From Robiginitomaculum sp. (GTDB lineage Bacteria > Pseudomonadota > Alphaproteobacteria > Caulobacterales > Maricaulaceae), in NCBI GenBank assembly GCA_021647375.1, contig JAKIUV010000091.1, positions 1 to 10,347 on the forward strand: DNA of 10,347 bases. Direction: 5' to 3'. Of the stretch, positions 1-9,200 are shown in pieces; the stretch's first letter is position 1, and each line of letters begins with the position of its first letter. Position numbers and translations under genes: made by a program. The notes beneath the pieces are model-generated. The model worked only from the letters and a program-made list of their open reading frames with translations. It made no database searches and was not told where the DNA came from.

Positions 1-2
1 CC

Positions 3-2510
3 GATGTGGAGACCAACCGTCCGCTTGTTCTTATCATTGACAATGGCTGGGCTGCGGCAGGCAATTGGTCTGCGATCATCAGTGAGGCCGAAGCTTTGGC
101 CGAACAAGCCGTGTCTGAAAACCAGATGGTGGCGGTTTTGCGCAGTGTCGATGTGCGCGGCGAGAACAAGGACGGATTTGTGCCTGCTACCCAGGCGCTG
201 AAATCTATCCGCGCCCTGCAAGTCACGGCTTATGAGCCAGGGCGGATAAAACTGGCGGATCAGATGGCCGGGCTAGATCTATCAGGTGCAGATATTATCT
301 GGCTGTCGGACGGCGTTGATTACGGCACAGCGAAGGATTTTAAAGCTGTGCTGAAATCAGGTGGCGTGCAAAAACTCTACCGAACCCAATCGGCACAAAG
401 TCCGTTGCTTGCCGGCAATATAGAAGAAACTGCCAATGGGTTTCGTGCCGCATGGCACCGCGTGGATACGGCGAGTATGCGCACACAGAATATTGTTGCT
501 TTCAGTCCCCAAGGCCGAGTGTTGGCGCGAACCGAGCTGAAATTCATGCCTGGCGAGACCAAAGCCGAAGCAGATTTCGAACTGCCCGCAGAATTGCGCA
601 ATCGGGTATCCGTGTTAAAACCCGAAGGATTTTCTTCAGCCGGAGCCGTCAAATTATTAGATGATAGCTGGGGGCGGCCTTTGGTTGGCTTACTTAAGGG
701 GAGCGATACCAATACCCAACCGCTCCTGTCGGAATGGCACTATATAGAAGAAGCCCTGAAACCAAGCGCCGATATTTATAAAGGTGATTTGGACGAGCTT
801 TTGGCCGTATCGCCGGGCATCATTTTCATGAGTGACCGGGCGCGTATAGAAAGTCCTTTATTGGTGAAATATGTGGAAGAGGGCGGCATGTTGGTACGCT
901 TTGCAGGCCCCAAATTGGCCAAGCGTGCGGACACATTATTACCCGTGCGCATCCGGGCAGGCGGGCGCGATATTGGCGGGGCGCTGGCCTGGGAAGAGCC
1001 GCAAGGCTTTGCCCCATTCTCTGAAGATAGCCCGTTTTTTGGCCTCAGCGTGCGTGAAGATATAGTGGTGCGCAAACAGGTTTTAGCGACGCCCGGCGCC
1101 GATACCGATGCCAATACATGGGCTAGGCTGGCCGATGGTTCGCCTGTCATTACCGCGTCTGTGCGCGGGCTGGGGCGCGTGGTTTTATTCCATGTTACGG
1201 CTGGCCCTGATTGGTCAACATTGCCCTTGTCTGGCCTGTATGTGCAAATGCTCGATAGGCTATTACCCTTGGCGCGTAGTACCAGTTCACCTGTTACCAA
1301 TGCCACAGGCGGGGATTGGACGGCGGAGCGGACTTTGGACGGCTATGGCAATCTCGGGACACCGCCCTTAACGGCGCTTGCTATTGCGGACGCAACATTT
1401 GCTAAGACAAAGCCCGGACGGGATCATCCGCCGGGTCTCTACCACCAGGGTCTCAGACGGCAAGCGTTGAATACGGTTTCCAATCCGGATGATTACACCC
1501 AATTATCAGGCTCCGGCCTGGACAAAGCCGTTTATGGTGGCCGCAAGCCCAAGTCCCTAAGTGGGGTTTTACTTGGACTATTGGCGGTTATGATGGCGCT
1601 GGACGTGATTATGTCCTTACTGGCATCGGGACGATTGCGCGGGCGTATGTGGCAATCCATGGCGGCTTTGATCTTGGCCTCAATACTGGTTTTACCCACC
1701 AATACCCACGCCCAAGAGAACAATGACAATGATGCGCTAGGGCTACATCTTGCCTATGTGATAACGGGCAATAGCGAAATTGATCGCCTCAGTAAGGCCG
1801 GTTTGGAAGGACTATCCTTCGAACTTGCCCGGCGCACCACGATTGAACCCGTAGGCGTGCGCGGCGTGGATATTGCCAAAGACGTGATAGATTTTTATCC
1901 ATTCCTTTATTGGCCGGTATTGCGTGAAGCCAAAGAATTAAGCCCGGAAACTGCCGCAAAATTAAACGCTTTTATGCAGGCAGGCGGAACGCTGGTTCTG
2001 GACACACAAGACCAGGACCGCAAGCGTCTGTTCGCCAGCGAGACCCATCCAGGGTTAGAGCGCTTATCGAAAAACCTGGATATTCCCCGCTTGTCGGCTC
2101 CACCTAAATCCCATGTTCTCACCAAGTCGTTTTATCTTATCAAAGATTATCCGGGGCGTTGGGCAGATGGTGCCGTCTGGGTGGAGGCCGATACACGCGG
2201 CTCCGCCCGCGATGGAGTGTCCAGTGTTGTTGTAGGCTCTAATGATTGGGCAGCCGCCTGGGCTAAAGATGATAAAGGCCGCAGCTTAACCGTTATAGAA
2301 AACGAAATCCCGCGCCAACGGGAAATGGCCACGCGCTTTGGCATCAATCTGGCCATGTATGCTTTGTCCGGGAATTATAAGGGCGACCAGGTTCACGCCG
2401 CCAAGATTATAGAACGGCTCGGTGAGGGGCTTAACGGGGCTATCGCACCCGAACAGCCCGAGCAAGACTTTGGCCCGCTCCTGGAACCAGAGACAGAGGA
2501 GGGTAAATGA
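3..2510 (+). CDS. DUF4159-domain membrane protein (BatA/VWA-like), 5' end missing
   Basis: This is the 3' part of a large inner-membrane protein. The frame is open to the left edge (codon 3-5 is Asp), and the GTG at position 6 lies inside the conserved region, so it is not the start. Numbering from that GTG, residues 6-16 carry a degenerate VWA-like strand (RPLVLIIDNGWA) in place of a DxSxS metal site. Residues about 240-305 resemble the amidotransferase-like fold of the family (FMSDRARI, then KYVEEGGMLVRFAGP). Two hydrophobic segments follow at about 518-540 and 548-568, the second ending in THAQ like a signal-peptidase site. The C-terminal DUF4159 domain covers about 579-800 (LHLAYVITGNSEID, then FLYWPV, then GGTLVLDTQ). 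Full-length relatives begin with a BatA-type membrane region, which should lie just upstream. It overlaps the next gene by its stop codon. Relatives usually sit beside MoxR and DUF58 genes. The exact function is unknown; an envelope-maturation or stress role is only inferred. Confidence 0.88.
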   Translation, partial: DVETNRPLVLIIDNGWAAAGNWSAIISEAEALAEQAVSENQMVAVLRSVDVRGENKDGFVPATQALKSIRALQVTAYEPGRIKLADQMAGLDLSGADIIWLSDGVDYGTAKDFKAVLKSGGVQKLYRTQSAQSPLLAGNIEETANGFRAAWHRVDTASMRTQNIVAFSPQGRVLARTELKFMPGETKAEADFELPAELRNRVSVLKPEGFSSAGAVKLLDDSWGRPLVGLLKGSDTNTQPLLSEWHYIEEALKPSADIYKGDLDELLAVSPGIIFMSDRARIESPLLVKYVEEGGMLVRFAGPKLAKRADTLLPVRIRAGGRDIGGALAWEEPQGFAPFSEDSPFFGLSVREDIVVRKQVLATPGADTDANTWARLADGSPVITASVRGLGRVVLFHVTAGPDWSTLPLSGLYVQMLDRLLPLARSTSSPVTNATGGDWTAERTLDGYGNLGTPPLTALAIADATFAKTKPGRDHPPGLYHQGLRRQALNTVSNPDDYTQLSGSGLDKAVYGGRKPKSLSGVLLGLLAVMMALDVIMSLLASGRLRGRMWQSMAALILASILVLPTNTHAQENNDNDALGLHLAYVITGNSEIDRLSKAGLEGLSFELARRTTIEPVGVRGVDIAKDVIDFYPFLYWPVLREAKELSPETAAKLNAFMQAGGTLVLDTQDQDRKRLFASETHPGLERLSKNLDIPRLSAPPKSHVLTKSFYLIKDYPGRWADGAVWVEADTRGSARDGVSSVVVGSNDWAAAWAKDDKGRSLTVIENEIPRQREMATRFGINLAMYALSGNYKGDQVHAAKIIERLGEGLNGAIAPEQPEQDFGPLLEPETEEGK
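2497..2502 (+). promoter_or_regulatory. Ribosome binding site deciding the start of the VWA/amidotransferase-like gene
   Basis: AGGAGG lies inside the last codons of the DUF4159 gene. It is 4 nt before ATG 2507 and 7 nt before ATG 2510. The 7-nt spacing is closer to the bacterial optimum, so it favours the second ATG. The stop/start overlap (TGATG) implies coupled translation of the two membrane proteins. Confidence 0.7.
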
Positions 2511-4588
2511 TGAATTCTTCCGTTGTTTTTGATCCTGTACTGCCCATATGGGCCATCATCAGCCTGACCGTCTTGATTATTATAGCCGCCAGTGTCGGCC
2601 AATGGCGCGGCCTTAGAAGTTTTACGCTGCGGACAATGGCGGCGTTCCTTTTGTGCGGCGCTTTGTTAAATCCGCAAAAACTATTGGAGCAGCGCACACC
2701 ACTGCCAGACATTGCTTTGATCCTGACCGACAAGAGCGAGAGCATGACATTCGCCCAAAGACAAGCCACTGCCAATGGGGTTCAGACAAAGCTAAACGAC
2801 GCATTGGCGGCGTTGGGCAATATGGAGATTGTCGAAATCGACATCCCGCCCGGGCAAGAGGGGACGCGCATAGGGCAAGCACTTATTGATGGTTTGGCGC
2901 AATTACCTGCGGAGCGTATAGCAGGGGTTTTTGCAATCACAGACGGGCAAGTCCACGACCTGCCTGAAGCACCCGGTGCTTTGCTACCGTCTGGTGTGCC
3001 GTTTCATAATATCATCGTCGGTGATAAAGACGCCCGTGACCGCAGGCTTGATGCTATGATTACGCCCAAATATGGTATGGTTGGGGAGACGGCACGGTTT
3101 GAGCTACGCCTCGAAGACCCCGGCCATGAGGGCGAGCGGGTGATGCTGGAAATCCGGCTGAACGGCGTATTGCAGTCGCGGTTCGGCGCGATTGTCGGTG
3201 ATAAAATCTCGGTTCCGTTGGAGATTGAAAAGCGCGGTGTTAACACTGTGGAAATTCGTGCGGCCACTGCGGTGGACGAGTTGACGGCGCTCAACAATGT
3301 TTTGGTCGCGGAGATTTCCGGTGTGCGCGACCGCCTCAGGGTTTTGCTGGTCACGGGCGAACCCCATATGGGCGGGCGAGCCTGGCGCAATTTGCTGAAG
3401 TCTGACCCATCCGTTGACCTCATCCAATTCACTATTTTGACTACGCCGGGGGTTAAAAGTACACAAGCACCAGCGCGGGAATTATCCCTAATTCAGTTTC
3501 CGGTGCGTGAATTGTTTGAAGAAAAACTGGACGAGTTTGACCTGATTATTTTCGACCAATTTAAACGCCGTACCATGTCGGGGCGCGGGCGTTCCCGTCC
3601 CATGCTCAGCCCCTATTATATTTCCAATGTCGCCAAATATGTCGAGAATGGCGGCGCTTTGTTAGTGGCGGCGGGGCCTGCATTTTCTACCGAAGATAGT
3701 CTGGCACGCTCGCCGCTCATCGCGGTTTTGCCCGCAAGGCCAACGGGCGAAGTTGACACAGGCGCTTTTAGGCCAAAACTCAATGATAAAGGCAAACGTC
3801 ACCCCATTACCTCTATTTTCAAAGGTGACATAGCGGCGCGGTGGGGGCGCTGGTACCGCTCATTGGATACGGAGGTTATCAAAGGTGATGCGCTGATGGT
3901 CAATGATGATGGCAAGCCATTATTGGTGGTGGATAAGGTCGAGAAAGGCCGGGTGGCTCTGGTGCTGTCCGATCAGGCCTGGCTGTGGTCAAAGGGTCAT
4001 GACGGCGGCGGGCCTTATAATGAAATGTTCAGGCGGCTGGCACATTGGCTCATGGGTGAACCCGACCTGGAGGCCGACCGCCTGCACGCCCGGGTCGAAA
4101 ACGGCGTTTTGCAAATCGAACACAGGACGCTGGATGACAGTAGGCACCCTGTACAGGTCTTGCTCCCGGCGGGGGAAACTAAAACCTTGAACCTGCGCCG
4201 GGTTGAGCCGGGGCATTTCACGGGCACTATCCAGGCGGATAGTCTGGGAGCTTACCGGGTGACTACGGGCGATCTTTCAACCATTGCAGCGGCAGGTGCG
4301 CTTAACCCGACCGAGTTTAAACATGTGATAGCCACGGCAGATAAGTTGGAACCCTTGGTCACGGCCAGCGGCGGCGGCACATTTTGGGCGGGCAATGATG
4401 CATATGTGCCGACATTGCGTAAAGTTGGCGTGGGCGGCCAAACCAGCGGTGATAATTTTGCAGGTCTCGTGGATAACGGTAAATACACTGTCACAGCATC
4501 GCGCCGTACCCCGTTCGCCCCCACATGGATTTATTTCTTGCTGATACTGGCGGCGCTTCTCGTGGCGTGGCGATTAGAGGGACGATAA
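2510..4588 (+). CDS. Membrane-anchored VWA / glutamine amidotransferase-like protein
   Basis: This complete gene is translationally coupled to the DUF4159 gene. ATGs at 2507 and 2510 both overlap the upstream TGA. The AGGAGG at 2497-2502 is 7 nt from the 2510 ATG but only 4 nt from the 2507 ATG, so 2510 is preferred (692 aa; 693 aa from 2507). Numbering from 2507, membrane segments lie at about 12-31 and 40-56. A VWA-like domain follows with an intact DxSxS motif (D75-K-S77-E-S79) and a later TDG (D146), as expected of a metal-ion-dependent adhesion site. A beta-sandwich-like stretch covers about 180-270. A class I amidotransferase-like fold covers about 275-525 (RVLLVTGEPH, then FDLIIFDQF, then YVENGGALLVAAGP), with no recognisable catalytic Cys. 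One membrane segment lies at about 672-690 near the C-terminus. The family accompanies MoxR/DUF58/DUF4159 genes in alphaproteobacteria. Its biochemical role is unknown, and the amidotransferase resemblance is probably structural only. Confidence 0.88.
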   Translation: MNSSVVFDPVLPIWAIISLTVLIIIAASVGQWRGLRSFTLRTMAAFLLCGALLNPQKLLEQRTPLPDIALILTDKSESMTFAQRQATANGVQTKLNDALAALGNMEIVEIDIPPGQEGTRIGQALIDGLAQLPAERIAGVFAITDGQVHDLPEAPGALLPSGVPFHNIIVGDKDARDRRLDAMITPKYGMVGETARFELRLEDPGHEGERVMLEIRLNGVLQSRFGAIVGDKISVPLEIEKRGVNTVEIRAATAVDELTALNNVLVAEISGVRDRLRVLLVTGEPHMGGRAWRNLLKSDPSVDLIQFTILTTPGVKSTQAPARELSLIQFPVRELFEEKLDEFDLIIFDQFKRRTMSGRGRSRPMLSPYYISNVAKYVENGGALLVAAGPAFSTEDSLARSPLIAVLPARPTGEVDTGAFRPKLNDKGKRHPITSIFKGDIAARWGRWYRSLDTEVIKGDALMVNDDGKPLLVVDKVEKGRVALVLSDQAWLWSKGHDGGGPYNEMFRRLAHWLMGEPDLEADRLHARVENGVLQIEHRTLDDSRHPVQVLLPAGETKTLNLRRVEPGHFTGTIQADSLGAYRVTTGDLSTIAAAGALNPTEFKHVIATADKLEPLVTASGGGTFWAGNDAYVPTLRKVGVGGQTSGDNFAGLVDNGKYTVTASRRTPFAPTWIYFLLILAALLVAWRLEGR

Positions 4589-4676
4589 GCGCGGCAAATC
4601 GTCCGCATATTATTGGTGACAGCAGGCCTGTACATCTTCTATGAATAGATAATTCCAAACACCAAAAGGATCCGCT
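4589..4676 (+). promoter_or_regulatory. Intergenic leader and possible promoter of the PhoA-type phosphatase
   Basis: This 88-bp gap ends in the ribosome binding site AAAGGA (4665-4670). A 7-bp inverted repeat (GGACGAT 4580-4586 with ATCGTCC 4598-4604) straddles the upstream stop codon but has no T-run, so it is not a convincing terminator. CTGTACA-TCTT-CTATGAA at 4628-4645 has Pho-box spacing, but only 8 of 14 positions fit CTGTCAT-N4-CTGTCAT. I see no clear -35/-10 pair. A promoter here is inferred from the change of functional theme and the gap. Confidence 0.35.
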
Positions 4677-6137
4677 ATGAAGTCTGTCTCAAAACTGTTT
4701 TTAATGACCGCCGCAAGTGCTGTGGTGCTGGCGTCTTGCCAACCACAAAACAAGCCCCTCCAAAGCAAGGAGCAGTCAGCTATGATGGTCAAACCCGCAA
4801 ACTCTGAACTCACGCCAACCACCGATGCTAAAGCCAAGAATGTGATTTTGTTTATTGGTGACGGGATGGGGATTTCCACCATTACAGCAGCGCGGATTTT
4901 TGATGGGCAAAGCAAAGGCATGAGCGGCGAAGACAATAAATTATCTTTTGAAGAGTTTCCCGACCTCGCCTTGGTCAAAACCTATAATCTTGATGCCCAA
5001 GTTGCCGACAGTGCGGGTACGGCCAGCGCCATGAATACAGGTATGAAAACTCAGATAGGAAAAATTAATGTGCGCCCGGACGGCTTGTTTGCAGGCTGCG
5101 CCGACAGTGCCGCCGTACCGCCAGTCTTGTTTGCGGATTTGGCCGAAAAAGCCGGCATGTCCACGGGCATTGTCTCCACCGCCCGCCTTACCCATGCGAC
5201 GCCTGCGGCAGTTTACGGCCATGCTCAAAGCCGGGGTTGGGAAAATGATTTAGCCATCAGCGCCGAGGGCAAGCGACATGGGTGTATTGATTTAGCCAGC
5301 CAATTAGTTGCTTATGGCGGCGCCAATGGCCTAGAGCTGGCTCTGGGTGGTGGCCGCAGTAATTTCATGGGCACAAGCGATGGCGGGTTTCGCGGCGACG
5401 GTAAAAACTTGACCGCAAAATGGAGCGAGAAAAGCGGTGCGCATGTCTATGTAGGAGATGCGGCGGGCTTGCGGGCGATCAATCCAGCAGATCAGAAAAA
5501 TGTGCTTGGCTTGTTTAACAAAAGCCATTTGAGCTATGAGGCGGATCGGGATAATGCGGTTGAACCCTCCTTAACCGAGCTTACCGAATTTGCCATTAAA
5601 AACCTTGATGCACGGGGTACGGGATATTTTCTTATGGTTGAGGCCGGGCGTATAGACCATGCGCACCACGGCTCCAATGCTTACCGCGCTCTCTCCGAGA
5701 CCCAAGAACTCGCCCGCGCTGTGGCGTTGGCCGATAAATTGACCGATGACGAGGATACCTTGATATTGGTCACAGCCGACCACAGCCATGTCTTTACGAT
5801 CGCTGGGTATCCAAAAGCAGGTAACCCGATTTTAGGGTTGGTTGTTCCGCCCCAAAGTAAAGACGGCAAACCAAGTCTGGCCGGAGATAAATTGCCTTAC
5901 ACCACGCTTGGCTATCATAACGGCTCCCACGTCCGGGACGATGTAGAGCAAACCCCGAATATGGTGCAAGCCAAAGACTATAAACAACAAGCCGCCATAC
6001 TGCGTAAGTCGGAAACCCACGGCGGTGAAGACGTCGCCCTGTTCGCCAAAGGCCCCGGTGCCAGCCAGGTGCGCGGCGTCATAGACCAGGCGGAAATCTT
6101 CGGGATTATGCGTGATGCGGTTGGGATGGAAAAATAA
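4677..6137 (+). CDS. phoA: Alkaline phosphatase, PhoA family, Sec lipoprotein
   Basis: This is a complete 486-residue phosphomonoesterase. The signal peptide ends in a lipobox LASC with the lipidated Cys at residue 21, followed by Gln rather than Asp, so retention in the outer membrane is predicted, facing periplasm or surface. The PhoA active site is complete: FIGDGMG with metal ligand D62, D111-S112-A113 with Ser112 as the phosphorylated nucleophile, R186 matching the phosphate-binding Arg, and E322, D327 and H331 in VEAGRIDHAHHG. D368-H369 in TADHSH and H448 in THGGED complete the zinc ligands. The positions corresponding to E. coli D153 and K328 are His173 and His328, the His/His arrangement of mammalian and several other bacterial enzymes. 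It starts 88 bp after the previous gene with AAAGGA (4665-4670) 6 nt before ATG, so it may have its own promoter. A hairpin terminator follows. Role: release of inorganic phosphate from organic phosphomonoesters. The family call is very secure; the lipoprotein call is strong. Confidence 0.96.
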   Translation: MKSVSKLFLMTAASAVVLASCQPQNKPLQSKEQSAMMVKPANSELTPTTDAKAKNVILFIGDGMGISTITAARIFDGQSKGMSGEDNKLSFEEFPDLALVKTYNLDAQVADSAGTASAMNTGMKTQIGKINVRPDGLFAGCADSAAVPPVLFADLAEKAGMSTGIVSTARLTHATPAAVYGHAQSRGWENDLAISAEGKRHGCIDLASQLVAYGGANGLELALGGGRSNFMGTSDGGFRGDGKNLTAKWSEKSGAHVYVGDAAGLRAINPADQKNVLGLFNKSHLSYEADRDNAVEPSLTELTEFAIKNLDARGTGYFLMVEAGRIDHAHHGSNAYRALSETQELARAVALADKLTDDEDTLILVTADHSHVFTIAGYPKAGNPILGLVVPPQSKDGKPSLAGDKLPYTTLGYHNGSHVRDDVEQTPNMVQAKDYKQQAAILRKSETHGGEDVALFAKGPGASQVRGVIDQAEIFGIMRDAVGMEK

Positions 6138-6157
6138 ACCCTCAGACATAGGCAAGC

Positions 6158-6193
6158 AAAAAAGCGCGGCGGATATCCCCACCGCGCTTTTTT
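6158..6193 (+). terminator. Rho-independent terminator of the PhoA-type phosphatase (bidirectional)
   Basis: A perfect 12-bp stem, AAAAAAGCGCGG (6158-6169) with CCGCGCTTTTTT (6182-6193), encloses a 12-nt loop. It lies 20 bp after the phosphatase stop codon. The A-run and T-run flanks make it usable from both strands, so it can also back up the terminator of the convergent receptor gene. Confidence 0.9.
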
Positions 6194-6215
6194 ATGTGCG
6201 AAATTTAAGTAATAA

Positions 6216-6241
6216 AAAAGGCGGGATGAACCCCGCCTTTT
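6216..6241 (-). terminator. Rho-independent terminator of the TonB-dependent receptor gene
   Basis: A 10-bp stem, AAAAGGCGGG (6216-6225) with CCCGCCTTTT (6232-6241), has a 6-nt loop. Read on the minus strand it begins 23 bp after the receptor stop codon and ends in a run of six T (then ATT), which is the better U-tract; the plus strand has only four T. It therefore mainly serves the receptor gene. Confidence 0.88.
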
Positions 6242-6264
6242 AATACGTGACCTCCTAAACAAGC

Positions 6265-9200
6265 TTAGAAAGTATATTTAATACCAAGCTTGGCTTTGTA
6301 TACACTATCATCAAGGTCGATAAAACCAAGGCCATCTGCTCTAAAACGCGTATAACGGTACAGGCAAGATGCCTCAGTGATACATGTAGTGCGTGGGTCA
6401 TCACCTCTAAGAGCAGTAGCGCCATCAACACCATTTACCGCAACATCAGCTGCAGATACAAGATCAGCCCGGACGACGCGAATAGTATCAAAACGTGAAC
6501 CACGCTTACGCGTACCCCAATTGCTATTGAGCATATTCGGGAAGTTACGGATCGTCAAAAACACCTTCAACGTATTCCCTTCAAAACGTTTTTGGCCAAA
6601 ATCACCAAATGGAAGCTCTTGCGAAATGCTCAAATTCCAGAGTTGATTCCAAGCACTTGCCTGCGCATTACGTTCAGCAATCCGGCCTGTCTCAAGACTA
6701 TTGGCATTGATGAAATCAACAAAGCCTTGCTGGTCAAAACCGCCAGCAAATACAACATTGCTATCATTAAATGTACCGCCGCTAATTGTCGGAATATACA
6801 ATAGATCATTGTCAAATGGGGCACCAGAACTTGAACGACCAAACAGGTTATTGCCAGAACGACCATCAACATCAAATGTGTAGCTATATGGTTCGCCCGA
6901 GAAAATATTCCCGAAAATATCAATCCTACTTGTTAAATCAGCAAACACCTCATTTTCATAGGACAAATTAATGCCAAACTTATGCCGAGTGTTAAACGGC
7001 GCCAAACCAACTGCAGGGTTATTTCTGTCAGCGCCAACGGTTGCACGCAAGCTAGAAATACCGCGACTTGATGTACCAGGCGTTACAGTCTCAACATCTG
7101 CGTAAGTATAATTGGCATTAAACGCACCACCAAAATCAAATTCTTTGGCAAGACCAACCGTAAATACATGACCACGACCACCAGTCGAATTAGTCAACTG
7201 AACGGCATCGCGTACATCCAGAGCATCCAGATCCGCATAGATAATCCGGCCATCGGGCGCAACACCCGTATTGGATATGCCTGCCAATTGGGTTTGAGCT
7301 AGGTTTTCCCAGCGGAAACCATGCCTAGATTTTGAATACAAGTACTGAGCAGTAAACAAATAATCGTCCCCAAGGTTCAATCCGCCCCAATTTGCATCAA
7401 ACCCTTGCTCAACTTTCAAGCTGGCCTTCCAAATAGAGGGTGTTTTGAAATTCGGATCCACTAGGTCAATATCGGCAGAAGATGCTGCATTTGACGCCGC
7501 TACCTGATCCAATAAAACTTGCGGCACATTAGCAGGGTTAAGGTTAGTTAGATTAGCGCCAAAAGCGCTAAAGATTTGCGGTTGATAAGCATTGGAAATC
7601 CAAACCAGTGGGTTACTCCCCGCAAACAGACCAAAACCACCGCTAACTGTTGTGCGCTCATAGGGCGTATAGTTAAATCCGACACGTGGCAATAAAATAC
7701 TCACACCATCAAGGTTATTTTGGCTAGAGCGGCCATAGGCAGTTTGGAAATCAGTACGTAACGGCGTTTCATCACCTTGGATAAAAGTCTCATAACGAAG
7801 ACCAGCATTCAGGCGCAAATCTGGGCTAACTTGCCATTCGTCCTGTGCAAATAAGGCCAATGTTTGAAAACCCCACGCTGCGGAAGCATCATTGACATCA
7901 TTTGATTGCGCATTGCGATAACTTACATCACCAGTTCTGTTAATTAAGTCTGTAAGACTATTAAATGTAAATTGCCCTCGGGAACGTTCAACAAAGAAAT
8001 TTTGTAAATCATAATCTTGATAGGCAATACCGGCGGTAATTGTATGGTTACCCATAAGATATGTACCACTACCAAACATTTGCAAGCGTTGGTCTTCAAA
8101 TGAATTAGCGTGCCGGAAACGGTCACAACCTGCGGTGAAAGTCGCACGCCCTGTTATCAGCCCCTCTAGCGGCGTGCCAACCAAGTCCAAATCGCCACTA
8201 TCAAGCCTGACCCTAACTTCGCCAAGGTCCGGCCCTGCATTACAAATTTGCCCAAGCACTTTCTTGCTTTTACCAATACGGAATTCCGTGGAAAAATTTT
8301 CGCTCCAATTAGAGTATAGCTGCGCGGAGAATGTATCCACATCAATTGGGCGTTGATAATTGGCGGTCAAGAAACGGTTACCAACACTTTGCGACGCATC
8401 TTTAGAATTACGATACGAAAAACTTGCACGGTGGTCAGCATTAATTTCCCAGTCAATTTTTGCCAAAATTTTCTCATTTGTCGTTGGGTTACTAACAACG
8501 TCCGGACGCACACCTGGGTCAAAACCAAATGCGGTCTCTATAAATGGAGCCAACGCAGCATAAGCCCCAGGGCCAATATCACGATCCTCGAAAGTTACAG
8601 GAATTGCAGTTTTGAATTTCTCATAGCTACCAAAAAAGAACAATTTATCCTTTATAATTGGGCCACCAATTGTGCCACCGTAAGATTCTTCGGTGAAATC
8701 ACCTAGATCAACATCAGTGTCTCCAATCTTATTACCAGACCAAGAGGAACCAGAACGTTCATAAAAAGCCGTGCCGTCAAGGTTGTTGGTACCCGATTTA
8801 GTAACAACATTAACCAGTCCGCCCTGAAAACCGGACATCAGCACAGAATAATCACTGGCAACAATAGATACTGATTCGATTGTATCAAGTGAAATGGGTG
8901 AACGGTTGCCCGAAAACGTATTATTACTTAAACCAAAGTCATCCTGCTCAAACACACCATCAATAGCAATAGCGTTAAATTTAGGGTTCTGACCGCCGAT
9001 AATCAAATTACCAACACCACCGTCTGAATTCGTAAGCGGATCCCGCAACAATGTATCTGTGAGATCGCGATCAACTGATGGCTGGTTTTCAACATCAGAT
9101 GCACTAAATGCAGAGCCAGCGCCGTTGTTAAGGCTAATATCTGCAATCCTACGACCAACTACAATAATTTCATCTATCTGCCCTAAAGCTTCAAGGTCAA

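Noticed and set aside
776..1306. 176-codon open frame on the minus strand inside the DUF4159 gene
   Set aside because: It has low-complexity Ser/Arg/Pro composition, no ribosome binding site and no recognisable domain. It is a shadow of the well-supported plus-strand gene.
3004..3466. Two overlapping minus-strand open frames (142 and 120 codons) inside the VWA/amidotransferase-like gene
   Set aside because: Both have Ser/Arg-rich antisense-type composition and lie entirely within a conserved plus-strand gene.
4580..4604. Inverted repeat GGACGAT/ATCGTCC across the stop codon as a terminator
   Set aside because: The stem is only 7 bp with an 11-nt loop and has no T-run after it, so it is not a credible intrinsic terminator.
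4628..4645. Pho-box-like CTGTACA-TCTT-CTATGAA before the PhoA-type gene
   Set aside because: Only 8 of 14 positions fit the consensus, which is within chance for the best site in this gap. It is noted under the intergenic leader but not claimed.
6158..6241. Tandem hairpins as a small RNA gene or repeat element
   Set aside because: Their position between two convergent stop codons, GC stems and T-runs are fully explained by two intrinsic terminators.
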